DNA of 64,000 nucleotides from Tulasnella sp. 424 (GCA_019633425.1 WSUB01000017.1:330244-394243), one strand, 5' to 3'. Counted from the first letter of the stretch, positions 37,723 through 50,361 are shown. Program-made: numbers and translations. The notes: generated by a model from the sequence alone, not told the origin.

Positions 37723-39902
37723 ATGTCCACCGCTGTGCTCACCCCAGAGGCGACTCCTCCAGAAAAGAAAGTGTTAAAGCAGACCGACGAATACGTTCGG
37801 TTACTCCAGCACGCCCTTACACGCCTTCAATCCACTCCACCTCGTCTCATCCTTTCACCAGCAACCCAACCTCGCCGAGGAGCAGTAGCTATCATCATCC
37901 ATATAATTCCACCACCTGGCTATTCTCTACCACCTCAGGAGCAATACGAGTGCCCAACCACTTTGCAAGACCTATTCGACCAGGACTGGGTCAATCAGCC
38001 GGGATGCGTCGCTGAGGTAGTTTACATTCAAAGGGAGACAAATCCGGACGCAAGTTCTTACAACCCAAGTTCGGCGAGCGTCAGTGGGAAACACGTCGCT
38101 TTCCCGGGTGGAAGGAGGGAGGCAGACGATGAGAGCGAGAGATACACTGGTGAGTCGTCACTATCTCTAGCGCTTCGCCAAGCCGAGCGGAACGTCGCTT
38201 TTTCGGGAAACATTCGCTCGCCCTCCCCACATCCTTGATATCGACGTGACTTGAGGGGCCATACTACGCCTATTGTCCCATTTGCTATCATTACGCGTCC
38301 CCCGACTAGCTCGGCGGCCTACGCAAAATTGCCGGCATTGTAACACGTCGGCTTCGAATGCTGCCCTCTTGGGCGCACGGGTCACGAGAGTGAAATTGTG
38401 CCTGCTGTGGACACCATTTCGATCATTCTCTCCATACTTTTTTACCCCGCGCTCGCGTTTCTTGACGTTCCGGACCCACCCGTTGTCAAGTTCTGTTCCG
38501 CTAATGATATCTGAAATACCAGCTATGCGAACTACGTGGGAGGAGCTCGGCATCGACCTCGCTGACAAGGAATGGCTGACTGTTGGACAAATGGACGACC
38601 GCGAAATTACGACTTCGTTAGGGAAGCGATTGCTCATGGTAAGCATTCATTCAATTTCACACGTCTTGACCTCACCTGGAGCTAACCCCAACTTTTATAT
38701 AAGATTATTTCGCCTTTCGTTTTCATTCGCACTTCACCCTATCCATTCCACCCAACACCCCCGGATGTCATTGATGACCCAACCGCTCCACCACCCATCC
38801 CCCCCACTATTTACTCCGTACCATTATCGTACCTGCTTTCCCCATCGGCGACTTGGTCCAACGTGACAATCGACATCTCGTCTCGGCTCGGTCCAGGCCG
38901 ATTCCTCGGGGGTAAAAAAACAACTAGCAAGCGACGGCGCGCCGCCAGCGACCTCAATGCTAGGGAGAGGGGCACAGCATCACCACCCCCACCTGAAGGA
39001 AGCGCAGAGGAAGCAGCGATGATCGCCTCCAGCGGCGTGGGCTTTTGGTTATGGGCCCTTCGACTATCCATTGGGTTCTGCTTCCGTACCTTGGTTGGAG
39101 ATATGAGGTTTGCAGCTCTCATCCTGCAAGGTCGTACGATCCCATACGCTCCGGGAACATCGAGCACTCGATTGCATGATGCAGATGAAGGAGACCTGAA
39201 GCTTTGGGGTTTGACGCTGGGCATGACGCTCGACCTCCTTTCTGGAATGCAACCCCACCTCTACCAAGCACCAAATGCCTCGGCTGGAGCCCAAACACCA
39301 AAACCGTTCAATGCGAAGGGAAACAAAGAAGCTATATACACCGCAGACTCGGAACTTCGATCAAGAGGTTCTCTCGGGAGGCGCAGCCTGGAGACGGGAT
39401 GGGCGCCTCCGTCTAACGACAACGATCCTTTACCCTCCCCTCCACCGACGAAGGAGCTCATGCGGCAGTTAGGGGAGCTTAGAGACTTGGAGGGGGCAAA
39501 TATCTGGACACCAAGCATGACTTGCGTCTTCCCAAGGTTCTCAATTCCTGACGTCAATTTCTGGATCTGGTACGTGCAACAGGGTTGAAAGGGTTACCAT
39601 ATAGTCTGATCTCTGTTTTTACCAGGGTGTTTGGCAAGCGATATCGTCGGGTAGTCAGAGGATGGGAATACAGCATTCGAGAAGGTGGTGCAGCGGACCG
39701 AAGGTTAGCTTTTCCGGTTTCATTCTACCGAGCGGATGCTGAAGAGATTCCCTCTTGATTCAGGGTCAACTGGTCAGGTCAAGCGCTTGCGGCCTTTTAT
39801 GATGCAGTTCGCAAGGCGCTCCTTCTTGTTATCATCGCACGTATCGTTGGGATTCTGTTAGCGATCGGATTTTCAGGCTGGTGGTTCTTGAAGAGGTGGT
39901 AA
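37723..39902 (+). CDS. Nudix hydrolase of the CoA-diphosphatase type with C-terminal membrane anchor
   Basis: Exons 37723-38149, 38523-38638, 38704-39569, 39626-39703 and 39764-39902 give 541 residues. The Nudix region reads HVAFPGGRREADDE then, after an intron, MRTTWEELGID; FPGG and the following acidic helix match the NUDT7/NUDT8/PCD1 group, which cleaves CoA and related diphosphates. The usual RE of the box is RT here, while WEELG is kept. The C-terminal 250 residues are unlike plain Nudix enzymes: a hydrophobic stretch VGFWLWALRLSIGFCF, a disordered part, and a last helix (LLVIIARIVGILLAIGF, then WWFLKRW) that could be a tail anchor. Intron 1 is 373 nt, far above the local norm. An in-frame ATG at 37636 is an alternative start. 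Confidence 0.82.
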
Positions 39903-41547
39903 TATGGTTAATTATGGACCTGCCCTTGGGCTAAGCTTTCTGCTCTTGATGAGGACTTCCTAGTGCTTTTATTTCCTTGGCCTTTGTATTTACGTACGCC
40001 GCTATCCCATTGTTGTACGACGATAGAGCCTCAACAGCCCAACTTGCGAACCCAGGCTGAGTGTCGCCAGATGTCGTTCTCACACTCTCGCTCGATTGAT
40101 CCTGGTCGTAGGCCGTTTGACTGGATAACTGACGTTGGCTTACGAGAAGTCGGCGAGCATACCCAGGCCAGCGATTTCGGGATTGTTAAGGCTCTAATAG
40201 CTCCCATTCTTGAGCAAGACTAAAGAAACTGACCTTCGGTTAGGTGCAGCTGCGGACTGTATTAACTTCGGATCGGATTGCTGGGATGCCATCCTAAGCC
40301 AGAGCCAATGAATAAACTTCAATTGATCCTTTTACAATCCAATGGGAGGAGGGATCGGTTACGGCCACGCTGATCGACATGGAGGCAACGAACCAATCAC
40401 ATCGGGTAACTAAGAATACTTTACAACTAGGTATTGAGCCTGGCCATGAGAAGTGGCCTGATCATGCGCGATTGTAAGTCGCTTTCGATTTAAGGCTGCC
40501 CTAAGAGGCCTCAGAAGCGAAGTGGGGGCTTCAAGCTCCTTCTTTCCGGAAGCCCCAACAGCAGGGCAGGCAAACAAGGGCTCTACAGGACGGCGGATCG
40601 ACATTGAGTCAGACGAGAATTCGCTCAATCAAGGGCCAAGCAAGGGCCGCGCAAAATGACAGTGATTGACGTTCCTGGTCTTCCGTGGCGTCTTGGCGAC
40701 GCGGAATATTCGGGAGGGAGCAACTCGACGTCTAATTGGAGAAATTCCGACCTTGTTTCGGATAATGGTGAACGGCATGGTTAACTAGGGATGACTTCTC
40801 TCTCACAGTCGTGGTCCTCGGATAATGCAAGCATGCCGTCGAGAGTAGCAGCGAGGAGCCTCGGGCAAGGGATGGGCAACAACAGTCCATTTGACCACAC
40901 AGTCTCGGGGCTAGCTTGAAGGGCGGAAGGGAAGGGGTTCCAGTCGTTCCGTCGTGAGACAGGAGACCGTTGCTGCTCCATGCTGTGCCACACACTTTTA
41001 TCCATATCTGACAGCCGAAGAAGTTGATGGGAGAAGCAGCGCGAGAAAACGGGGGGAAGTCTCAAGAGCTTCATGAGGCATCTTTCGTACCCAGATTCGA
41101 CTTGATTGCATCCACCTTAACCTTTCCAAACCGCTTGTAGGGCACTCCCATTCGATTGTGTTTTGCTGGTCAAAGCGTCGTCGTGGAGGTGAGTGTGTGT
41201 CAGTAAATGTTGCAGGGTAACCGTGGAAGACAATGTTCTAAATCCGCGCGCGTGGATGTCACGCTTGTCGGATCTCGAACGCCGTTGCCCCCCTTGGCGA
41301 CCGACCTCCCGCGCCTCGTCGCTGCTGGCTCAACATCCCCCCCTCACCACCCGACAGACGGCGTTCGCGCTCTTCCTCCCACCCACACTCATTGTCTTAT
41401 ACCCTCGCTCTTTTTTTTTCTGTCACTCGTTCTCGAGCTGTACTTGCTCACCGTCCTTCCTTTGTTCAAAGTCGATCAAAGCCCTCGTCTGTCAAAGCAC
41501 TCCCACCTCTCCCTTCAAAGTAACTGCCCCTCTATCGCCCGCCAAAT
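39903..41547. other. Long intergenic region
   Basis: Nothing convincing. Open frames at 40410-40628, 40732-41074 (minus) and 41193-41699 (plus) lack motifs; the last covers the CT-rich leader (about 41380-41540) of the next gene. Confidence 0.5.
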
Positions 41548-43310
41548 ATGCCTTACCCGTTGAACATGGAATATCGCCTCAGGAAGAGAGCACCCCCGGC
41601 CGATGGTCAGTAGAACAGAGTTTGATGAAAATTCGATTTTTGACTGACCGCCATCAACTTATTTCCCTCCTTAGGCAACAACAACAACGATACTGGTGAC
41701 TCTCCGTAAGCAGACTCTGGCATCGGTTCGTGCATACGACTATAGTGATTGACATCGCCTTTTGCACTTGCTAGTGGCGGTACCGACACCGGAAATGGGA
41801 CGACGACCACTACCACTGCAGCCCCAACAACCACTAAGGCGACGACTACCGCGAGGCCTACTACTACAACTACTCCTCCCCCTACAACGTCGGCCTCTCG
41901 CTCCCAGTCGACGACTACAACTCCTTCGCCCTCCGCTACCAAGCCCACCACCACCACCACCACCACTACCACCACCACCGTCCCCCCAACCACGACAACA
42001 ACCCAGGCTCAAAGCTCTTCGACAACTCCAATCACCACGCAGAGTTCGTCGACGCAGCTGATCAACAGCAATATCCCGACCACGATGACTAATGTTCCGC
42101 TCGTGACCGGCGCTCCCACCACCATGTACGTCTGATTTTCGGTGTTTCTCCTCCCTGTGCCTGGGTTCGCTTATTGGCCCTGCTTTTCTTCATCAGGACC
42201 AACCTTCTAAACACCCAGATGTACACCACCTCTGGTGGTCAAGTCTACACTGTCACCAATCTCGTCTCAGGCGCTTACCCAACGGATCAGGCGTCTACTG
42301 GTGGATCAAGCTCGTTCTTCCAAAATAAAGGCGCTGTAGCGGCAACTTTCATCGTCGCAGGATTGGCAGGAACAGCTCTATTGCTCGTCGCAATCATGAC
42401 TTGCATTCGGCGTCGAAGGATCAAGCAATTTGAGAAGGAAGTTGCGATGACCACTGCCGCCGCCGCTCGCACAACTCGGAAGCCATCATTTGATGACGAG
42501 GATGGTGCGGGCTACCCGCAGATGAGGCAGGCCAACACCGGAGGTTATCCATTCTCTTCTTCTGCTGCTGCCACCTCCGCTGCGGGAGGTGGGGTTGCCG
42601 CTGCCGCTGGCGTTCCCGGTTACGGAGCAACTACTGCAAGCCGAAGCCGCAGTCGCCGAACGGCCCCCAACGACAATGCCCCTGCCTCTAGCGACTACTA
42701 TTCAAGCACTCCTTACAACGCAAATGGAGGATATCCTCCTCAGCCCATGCCGGCCTATTCCAGTTCTCATGGTCACGAAGCCTATTCTCAACATGACTAT
42801 GATAGGAGTTACGGTTACGAAGGGTATGATCAGTATGGTGGACAGCAGCAGCAGCAGCAGTATGGCCAAGCGTATGGGAATCCAGAAGAATATGGCTACA
42901 ACAATGCCTATGGAGGATACGACGCGTACGGCCAACATCAGGGATACGAGAACGCGTATGCTGCCAATACCAGCACTGCAGCTGCATCTGCCTCTGCAAC
43001 TGCAGCCGTCCCTGCCATCAAAACCACTGCAGCAGCTCCTGAGCCATCCGCGACCACGAGCGGCTCCGGTGCAGCCGCTGGTCAGGCATATGCTGGTCGG
43101 AACTTGACTCCTGGCGACGCTACTGCGACCTACGCGAAGGCCAACCCCGCGAGAAAGAGCGTGCAAGATGATACCTCCATCAGGAGCTTCTATTCAGATG
43201 AGGACCCCGTGCCGAACATCCCCAAGGCTCAACTGAAGGTACGGTCCACGGAAATTCACAGCGCCGAAACCGTCCAATTGACATACTCTTTCTAGGTTGC
43301 CAACGAGTGA
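41548..43310 (+). CDS. Mucin-like Ser/Thr-rich single-pass membrane protein
   Basis: Exons 41548-41605, 41675-41705, 41775-42125, 42197-43238 and 43296-43310 give 498 residues. The final coding exon is 15 nt (VANE and stop). A Thr-dominated ectodomain (long Thr runs, residues about 35-140) suits dense O-mannosylation. One transmembrane helix follows (AATFIVAGLAGTALLLVAIM), then a basic stop-transfer CIRRRRIK. The cytosolic tail is low-complexity, rich in Ala, Tyr, Gly and Gln (YGYEGYDQYGGQQQQQQYG). The layout resembles fungal wall-stress sensors of the Wsc/Mid2 kind, but no WSC cysteine domain is seen. There is no classical signal peptide at the N-terminus (MPYPLNMEYRLRKRAPPADG), so the helix may act as signal anchor. 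Confidence 0.8.
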
Positions 43311-43982
43311 ACGCACTGCCGTCGTTTTCTGGCTCCCGACTATTCACATTTCGTCCGTCTTGCACTCCCGTTTTCCCTTTTATCCACCAAGAGCCGTAAC
43401 GGCTTTCCGCTAGCCGAAGCTCTCTTGAACCGACTTCACCTCCCTTCCCATTCATAGCGGAGAATACCAACTCTCAATTCACTCCCTAACACATTCAGAT
43501 TCTATTCTTTGCTTGTTTTTGTACTCCCCTCATCCCCCTTCTCATCCTCCCCCGACTCTGCGCTTGCGCAGCCTTGCCTTCGTCCAGCCCTTTGCTTAGG
43601 AACTGGATATTCTGGGCAAAGAGCTACTTGTTAAATTGCACATAGTAAGGGCTTACCTCGATCGAGTTGGGGTACTAACTACCCATCGTCTCTCTACTCG
43701 GTGTTTCCGTTTCATTGCTGGGATTCGGTATCTCTTTTTGTCGCTTTTCATTACTGTAGTACGCATGCGACTGTGTTTTGGCTCTTGTCTCTTGTGTACT
43801 AGTGTTTTCTATTTGTCCTGGTAATTTTGATGGACGTTCTCTCGTTTCGATTGCTGAAAGGCCTGAGGGACTGCTTGATCAACTTTGCTTTCGCACAACG
43901 CGACCGACCTCAGTCGACCACCACCACCGCTTCATCTACAAATCGCGATTCGTGCATCACGCTGGATTCTTGATCGACCATA
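43311..43982. other. 3' region and promoter
   Basis: Pyrimidine-rich sequence with no gene; it contains the 3' end of the mucin-like gene and the upstream region of the next one. Confidence 0.5.
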
Positions 43983-44823
43983 ATGTCTCATCCAATCTAC
44001 CTGCCCTCGGCCACAATTCAGCCAGGAAATACCTCGTACCGTGCTGTGACCCCACCAGGTAATTAACGCGCTGCTGGTCTTCTCGGCTGATATCTAAGCA
44101 CTGTGTATACCGTTCCCGTTTTATTCAGAACCTGACAATCGCATCGAAGATGAGAGCTCAGACCTTGAGCTTGATGATGAAGCTTATGCCCTCAAAATCG
44201 AACAAGAAATCGGGCTCGGGTTGCCCACAGAAGCCGAGATGCAAGCTAATCAAACAACGCTCTACGAGTTGGATAAAATGAAGGGTGATGCCAGGGAGCA
44301 AGGTGACGTTTGACCTCTACCATATTTGACTCCCGTGGCTAAACCGAACCCACCTCGACCATCAGCAAAAATCACAGCACTATCAATTTTGCGCGATCGA
44401 GTGCAACAAATGTCTCACGAAGACCGTTTTCGAGCAACAAATCTTTACGCACCACCGGCTACAGTGTCTCAACCCACCATCAGCGCGTATCCTTTGACCG
44501 GCCCGAACCTTCCTCCGCCTCCATCATTGAATAAAGCTGGTCCAACAGGCGGTGGGACGCGAGGAGTTAGTCATTCATACCAATACGCCTTACCTGCTGA
44601 AACTCCCATCGAAAGCGTGCCCAACGCCTCGGGATGGTTGAATAGCGGGGAGATAGTGGACCGGTTGTTGGATTTGGCAATTGAAACCGATAGGGCAAAG
44701 GCCGAAAGCGTCAGAGGAGGGGTATTAGGTGGGGCACCGGCTGGTACAGCCGCAAGTGGCATCGGACCGAGCAGTGCTTACACCGAGCCGCCTGCAAAGT
44801 TCGGACCACAACGTTTGCCGTAA
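43983..44823 (+). CDS. Hypothetical acidic protein, probably disordered
   Basis: Exons 43983-44058, 44129-44302 and 44366-44823 give 235 residues with consistent phases. The N-terminus MSHPIYLPSATIQPGNTSYR is followed by an acidic part (EDESSDLELDDEAYALKIEQ). A short helix (ITALSILRDRVQQMSHEDRF) comes next, then a Pro/Gly-rich tail with a conserved-looking helix (SGEIVDRLLDLAIETDRAK). No enzymatic domain is visible. Short acidic segments with small helices of this type often occur in nuclear adaptor proteins, but no function is assigned. Codon use and intron quality support a real gene. Confidence 0.65.
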
Positions 44824-44952
44824 TCCTAATCCATGGTGGGACTTGGAATCTTTGACGCCATACGATAAGACTACATTACACGAAAGCTAATACATATTGA
44901 AACGCGGTTACAGAGGGGAAGCGTGGCTGCATATCCGACAGTGTCCCTCTCG

Positions 44953-46947
44953 TCACTCGACCTCGCTCTTTCGTCGTTTCTTCTTTTCGGGTTCATCGGA
45001 TGACTTCTCTTTCGACTTCTTTTTCTTTTCTTTCTTTGGAGATGCCTCCTAATAAATAAAAGGGACAGTTACTCAGTAAATCGAAAGGACTGAAAATTTG
45101 CATTCTCTTACCTCGTCCGAAGCACCTTCGGATACCGCCAATGACGCACGCTTGGCCTTCTTCTCCTCCTTGAGTCGCTTCTTCTCCTCTTTCGCGGCCT
45201 TTTTGGCGGCCTTCTCATCAACTTCGGGTTCGTCAACCTGCAAGGGATTGGATGAGTGTCACCTTTACCCCAAGAATTGTAGAGGTGGAAGTCAGCTCAC
45301 CTCCATAGCTTCGCTCTTCCGCTTCTTCTTTTTCTCCTTCTTGTCTTTTTCTTCATCGTCATCCTTCTTCTCCTTAGCTGCTGAAGACGTAGAGTCGTCC
45401 ATGTCGTGATCGCCGTCCGCGTCGGCGGCTATCTTCTCCATGACTTTCCTCATCGCGTCTGAATTCTTCGTTGGCGGGATCCCGGTCTAGTGGTCCAGAG
45501 AACGAATGGGCACCTGATCATGCGTAATCTACCACAGAGCTTACCTCGAAGAAATTGAGTCGTTCTTCAACCTGCTGCTTGAGCGCCTCGCCAAACGCCG
45601 TTGTAGGAGCACGATCAGCTACGTGATACGAGTTCAGACGCGGACACAGAGCGACTTAAGGGAGATACGTACTGCTATACGCATCAATGCGCGACGCGAT
45701 TGAACACTTGTTAGCCAGGAAACGAGATATGCGACCTTTGTGCTTGGGGCCTGCTCGGGCGATGAAACCCGAATGGAATAACAGACCGTACTAAGAGGAA
45801 TGATGGTCAGAGTCAAGCACCAGCTCATGTTCTAGTCTGCCCACACCTTCGGCGTATTCCCCTTTGTCTTCAAAGCGCGGAAGAGCGCCTTTTCCGCACC
45901 AAGAATTTGAACCGTACTCGCAGGATACTTGCTGAGGTTGATGAGTGATCCGGCATGGCTGATGAGACGTGCTCCGATCCGCTCGCCGATGAGGGCTGTC
46001 AGACTGGGGGCCACGACATTCATTTTCTCTGCCAAATAATCCGTCAAGCTCTTTCGGTATTCCGCAAGCTCGACTACGCGCTGAGCAAAATTGAGAACAT
46101 TGATAGCGTCTAGGTCGCTCATGTCCGTGCCCATGGACGCACGGGCAGCGTCGATTACGTTCTTGGCCCTGGTTTCGTCGTTGTCTAGGATCTCTGCCAG
46201 ATCATGCAGCTTCTCCTCCGTCAGCGTCGACTTGGGGCCGATCATTTTGGCGGCTTTTGCGAACTGATAGTTGTCGGGCACGAGTTTTGCCAGCTCCGGG
46301 AAATGCCAACCATACCACTCCCGGATACGCATCGCAAACGTATTAACGTCCTTGTCCAACTGGTCTAGGAGGGCAATAGCTTGAATGATCATGTTATCTG
46401 AGCGGTTGACGTTGAACTTGACTTTGGCTCTGGAGTAAGAATGGCCGAGACCGAGTTGAGCCTTCTTGACATCGCCCTCTTGGAGACCTTTCAGGAGCTT
46501 CTCAGCGTGCAAGCGAATGCCCCGGATCAGCTCGAGACTGCGTTCGCTGTTATCGCACGAGATACCGAGCTCCGAGGAAATCGCTGCGCCCAGGAACCGG
46601 TCGGATACACCAAGAATGGCCTTGGACTTCTTGCTGGTACTCGCCAAGTTGAGTTCAAGCAAGCCCTTGAGCGTGTCGTTTACGACGCCTGCACCTTAAT
46701 CAGCCAAAGGCTCAGCAGTAAGACTGACAATGTTTAGCCCACCTTCTGATATGTCGTTGATGTTTTGTAATGCATCAGCGGCGCTCTTGAAGGGGCTGAA
46801 GCTCTTGAGGGACACCATGCGGGAGAACTTGGATAGATCTTGAATGCTTTCTTGAACCTCTTTTGTCTTAGCTCCGATCTCCTCGACCTGAACGACATTG
46901 AAGACAGCGAGCCCGCTTGCGGACTCGAAGAGAATGTGGGTGGCCAT
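44953..46947 (-). CDS. NOP58: Nucleolar protein NOP58 (box C/D snoRNP core)
   Basis: A core protein of box C/D snoRNPs that guide 2'-O-methylation of pre-rRNA in the nucleolus. ATG 46947 gives [20 protein letters not shown]. The NOP5 N-terminal domain, coiled coil and Nop domain follow, with [57 protein letters not shown], and the RNA-binding region [34 protein letters not shown] and [20 protein letters not shown]. The tail is a lysine/glutamate-rich KKE repeat typical of the protein, ending about 44953. Introns are few. It is divergent from RPC11 with 238 bp between start codons. Confidence 0.95.
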
Positions 46948-47080
46948 GGTGTCAGGAGTGCAGCGGTCGAGGTAGTCCTGCCTTCAATTTTCCAATCCCG
47001 GGTCGTTAGTCCGTTATCTCCGTTTCAGACTACTCCGCATACCAACGCACAACCACTCACCTGTCAGTCCTTTGACGCCA

Positions 47081-47086
47081 TATAAA
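47081..47086 (+). promoter_or_regulatory. TATA-box candidate of RPC11
   Basis: TATAAA lies 105 nt before the RPC11 ATG, inside the 238-bp region shared with the divergent NOP58 gene. Confidence 0.4.
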
Positions 47087-47185
47087 CCACGAGTCTTTGC
47101 GGGACGTTAGGTTCTGCGTTGTAGGTCGACACTCGATAGAAAGCTTTTGCATAGAAGGGGACACCGCAACTGGATCAGAAGCACA

Positions 47186-47732
47186 ATGATTTTCTGCCCC
47201 TCCTGTGCTAATATGCTAATCATCTCAGCCGAAACCGGAGCGAATAAATGGGCGTGCCAGACGTGTCCTTACGAATTTCCTATTGAAAGACAAGTGTGTA
47301 TTTTTAATCTACCAGATGAATTTGACTCGACATTTCGTTGGTAGATGCTCTCTCGTACACGGTTGAAACGCAAAGCCGTGGACGACGTCCTGGGAGGCGA
47401 TGCGATGTGGGCTGACGCGGACAAGACCAAAGGTAGCGTCCTGTCGTAGAAGCTGTTGACGTTGAAATCTGAACTCGCTACCTCTAGTGACCTGTCCGAA
47501 ATGCGAACATGATTGGGCTTATTTCATGCAACTGCAGATTCGTTCGGCTGATGAGCCTATGACCACTTGTGAGTATGCGCCAACGCTCCCTTGTGAAATG
47601 ATTTCATTGAATGTACGGACACATTTCAGTTTACAAGTCAGTCCCATTTGAGGGGACAGGTCCTACATCGTACTAATCAAGCATTCTAGATGCACAAACA
47701 AGGATTGCGGTCATAACTGGAGGGTGGATTGA
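47186..47732 (+). CDS. RPC11: DNA-directed RNA polymerase III subunit RPC11
   Basis: The polymerase III subunit for RNA cleavage, termination and reinitiation. Exons 47186-47293, 47345-47432, 47488-47568, 47630-47636 and 47690-47732 give 108 residues, the usual size. The N-terminal zinc ribbon is MIFCPSCANML with WACQTCPYEFPI. The C-terminal TFIIS-like ribbon is VTCPKCEHDWAYFMQLQ, then IRSADEPMTTFYKC, then NKDCGHNWRVD; Asp and Glu of RSADE are the cleavage residues. Exon 4 has only seven nucleotides and is needed to join TTF to YKC. Branch-point-like TACTAATC lies in the next intron. Confidence 0.95.
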
Positions 47733-47874
47733 TTTCGTTCGTACTTCAAATCAAACTCTTCTCTGCTCCTTTTGCTATCGATCCCATAGATACATGTCAT
47801 AAGCATACTCCATAGCACTTTTTCTGCCATACTTCGTTCAGTCCTTATCCCGATGTTTTCGGTAGCTTGATCAA

Positions 47875-49009
47875 TCAGTTCCAGTTGAACGACGACGCTG
47901 ACTGGGGAAACGCAGTAGTCGGAACATCTGGCGCGTTGAGTCGTCCGTCGCCAACGAGCGCTCTGTTGTATCCAGGTTCGCCTGTCGAGAGAAGAACCCC
48001 AAGTTCTTCAGTCCAGCCGGGGGTTCCCATATCGTTAACCGTTGCTGGTTGACCATCGCTGTTCTTAACAACCTGGTAGGCTCTCCAAGACGATTTTGAG
48101 GTTGGGATCGTTCCACTTCCCCTCGGTATCGCCCCAGATCCCTCCGGACGTTGGTTTGGGTCTACTAATTCGTAGGAGGGCTTTTGGCTTGATAGCAGGG
48201 GGAAGGATACAGCGGGGTAGGCATCAGATGGTGCCGGAACCATGATCGTCAGGGAGGGGCGAGGAGACTCGAGTCCACTCGATTTCTTTCCGCTGCGGTG
48301 TGAACCTCTGGCTGACGCCAGGTCCGAGACCGCTTTGAGAATATAGAGGATCACGAGGATAGTAAGCTTTTGAGGTGTGAGAGAGAAGGAAAATACACCT
48401 TACAAGGTCTTTGGATTGATGCGTCGTGCAACTGCCTTCCCTGAAAGTGACGCGGCGACGGTTGAGCTAAAGACGCTCGCTGCTGGCTTTCCGATCCCGG
48501 AAGACATTTGCCTGACAAAGAGCAAAGCGTCAGTCATCCAAGCGACTTTCGCTCCGATTTCCAAATCGACTGACCTTCGCCATATCGATGGATATCTTCG
48601 GGGATATCAAGTCTTCCACCGCGCGAACGAGGTTCTCCTGGACTGCGATGTAGCCCGAAGCTACGCATATCATTCGGTCTAATGGGCTTCCCTCGATGGT
48701 CGACATCGATACGTGAAAGGCCGTTTGATGCCCCGCCCGAGCCCGAAACGATCCACTGGTAATGTTGTGGATCGAAGGCATCCACCAGATGGCCTGGATC
48801 TTGATCAGAGAGGCATCGATTAGGGGTGATTGGCATAATTTTGCTGGCTTTGGGTTCCAAGGGTAAATCGTCGACTCGTCGGAGGGCTTGAGGTGCGGTG
48901 GTGGGAAGGTTCTTGATGGCGAATGTCCTTCCCCAATTGGAAAGAAGATAGAAGAGAGTTCAAAAAGTCGAGGAGCTAGCCAGAGCCTCGAGAATTCCGG
49001 ACCGTTCAA
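47875..49009 (-). CDS. Uncertain hypothetical gene, possibly one membrane protein in two blocks
   Basis: Two minus-strand blocks look coding. The first (49009 to about 48525) starts MNGPEFSRLWLAPRLFELSS and contains IKIQAIWWMPSIHNITSGSF and IAVQENLVRAVEDLISPK. The second (about 48370 to stop 47875) begins with a hydrophobic helix (LTILVILYILKAVSDLASA) followed by a Ser/Pro-rich tail. Between them a frame reading MSSGIGKPAASVFSS is open, but I could not find splice junctions that join all three in phase. They may be one gene, two genes or a decayed one. No family is recognised. Confidence 0.35.
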
Positions 49010-50361
49010 TGATATAAAGCGATAAGGTTGAGAGAGACGTGGCGCGGCAAGTATTATTGCACAGTGGAGGAGATGAGGAGGATTTTGGAGGGAAGTTTAG
49101 AGAGAAATGATTACAATGCCTTGATGCTTATATACGATGGCCGAGGAACTTTGTCTTGAGAAACATGAGGACTTTGTCGTTTCACAATAGCGCTCTTCAA
49201 AAGGAAGGGACAAATGGATTGTCCTACGGCTGGACAAATTCGCCAATAGTACGAAAGGTCGCTCAGACCACCAGTAGTCATCTCGACCCAGTAGTGACTG
49301 GAGCAAATTACTCAATCGTAACAGGGTAAATCCTGCGGCTTATAAGAGGATAGGACCGAAAGGCTCTAGCCAAGAACAGGGATTCAGTGGTCGTCGGAAC
49401 GATTCACCGGAGAATGTTGAACCTAGGACAAAGCCCAAATCAATGGGTATGATATAAACTAAGTGGGCGAAGATTGGATGGGTAGATCACATCGCGAGGG
49501 CTGAGCGGTCCATGGCCATCCATCCTACTCGAATTGGCAAAAAAAAAAAGGGGGGGGGGGGCGCATTGTCCACCTTGAAACTCCCCGCTTTCCGACCTCT
49601 TTGAGCAGACATCCATTTACCAAATAGGGCTGAACAGCCTTCCATCCACACAGCGGTGGTCTAGGGTATGATTATCTGCGCCGAATAGAAGTTGGCGCTC
49701 GACGACTTGCCGGTAACATCACCTTAAATATTTACTCTCTGCAAGGAAAGCTGTTGGCGCAGATACCAATAAACGCACCAAGTTGATCAGTGGTTATGAT
49801 GCTTGGCCATAAAGAGGGTTCGTTGCATGCGACGTGTCCGAGAGGAGGAAGGCTGATACCTGTGAGCAACCAAATATGGAACCTACCGTTTGTTTCGGAT
49901 ACAGCAGGGACAAAGATTGTCTTTGAAAGAGAATATATGAGGTCGAAAGGGGGATGTCTAGTCGTTCTCGTTCACCTCACGCCAGGTGAGCCCGAGCGCT
50001 TGCGTCGGTTCTTGGAACCGCAAGCGATTCGGGGATATCACGGCCTCAACCGTCCTCGATTGCAAGGTGTGATCATGGCCATCTTTGCTAATACACCCAC
50101 TCTCAAACAAGAATAATTATGCACGAAAACAAATGGACATATTCCGTCGTTAGGGGTACAATACTATCTACGGCTAAGAAGGAGAGGAGTATCACAATAT
50201 AAAGCCAAATATGGACACTTCGACCAGCGAACTGGCGCAGGGTAACACTGGAAAGGTCAGAAGAAAAAACGTAGGTAAAGGAGAATAACAGCAAGTTCCA
50301 GATAAAGTAAAAATACGAAGATAAATTCCGAATCTTCCCAAGGAGAACGTTCCAATATCCT
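49010..50361. other. Intergenic region with an A-run and G-run
   Basis: At about 49540-49561 a run of about ten A is followed directly by about eleven G, a homopolymer junction liable to assembly error. Open frames at 49790-50116 and 50103-50561 (the latter shadowing the next gene) show no motif. Confidence 0.5.

Noticed and set aside
41607..42012. Minus-strand frames rich in Val or Gly opposite the mucin-like gene
   Set aside because: They are complements of the Thr-codon repeats and have no independent support.
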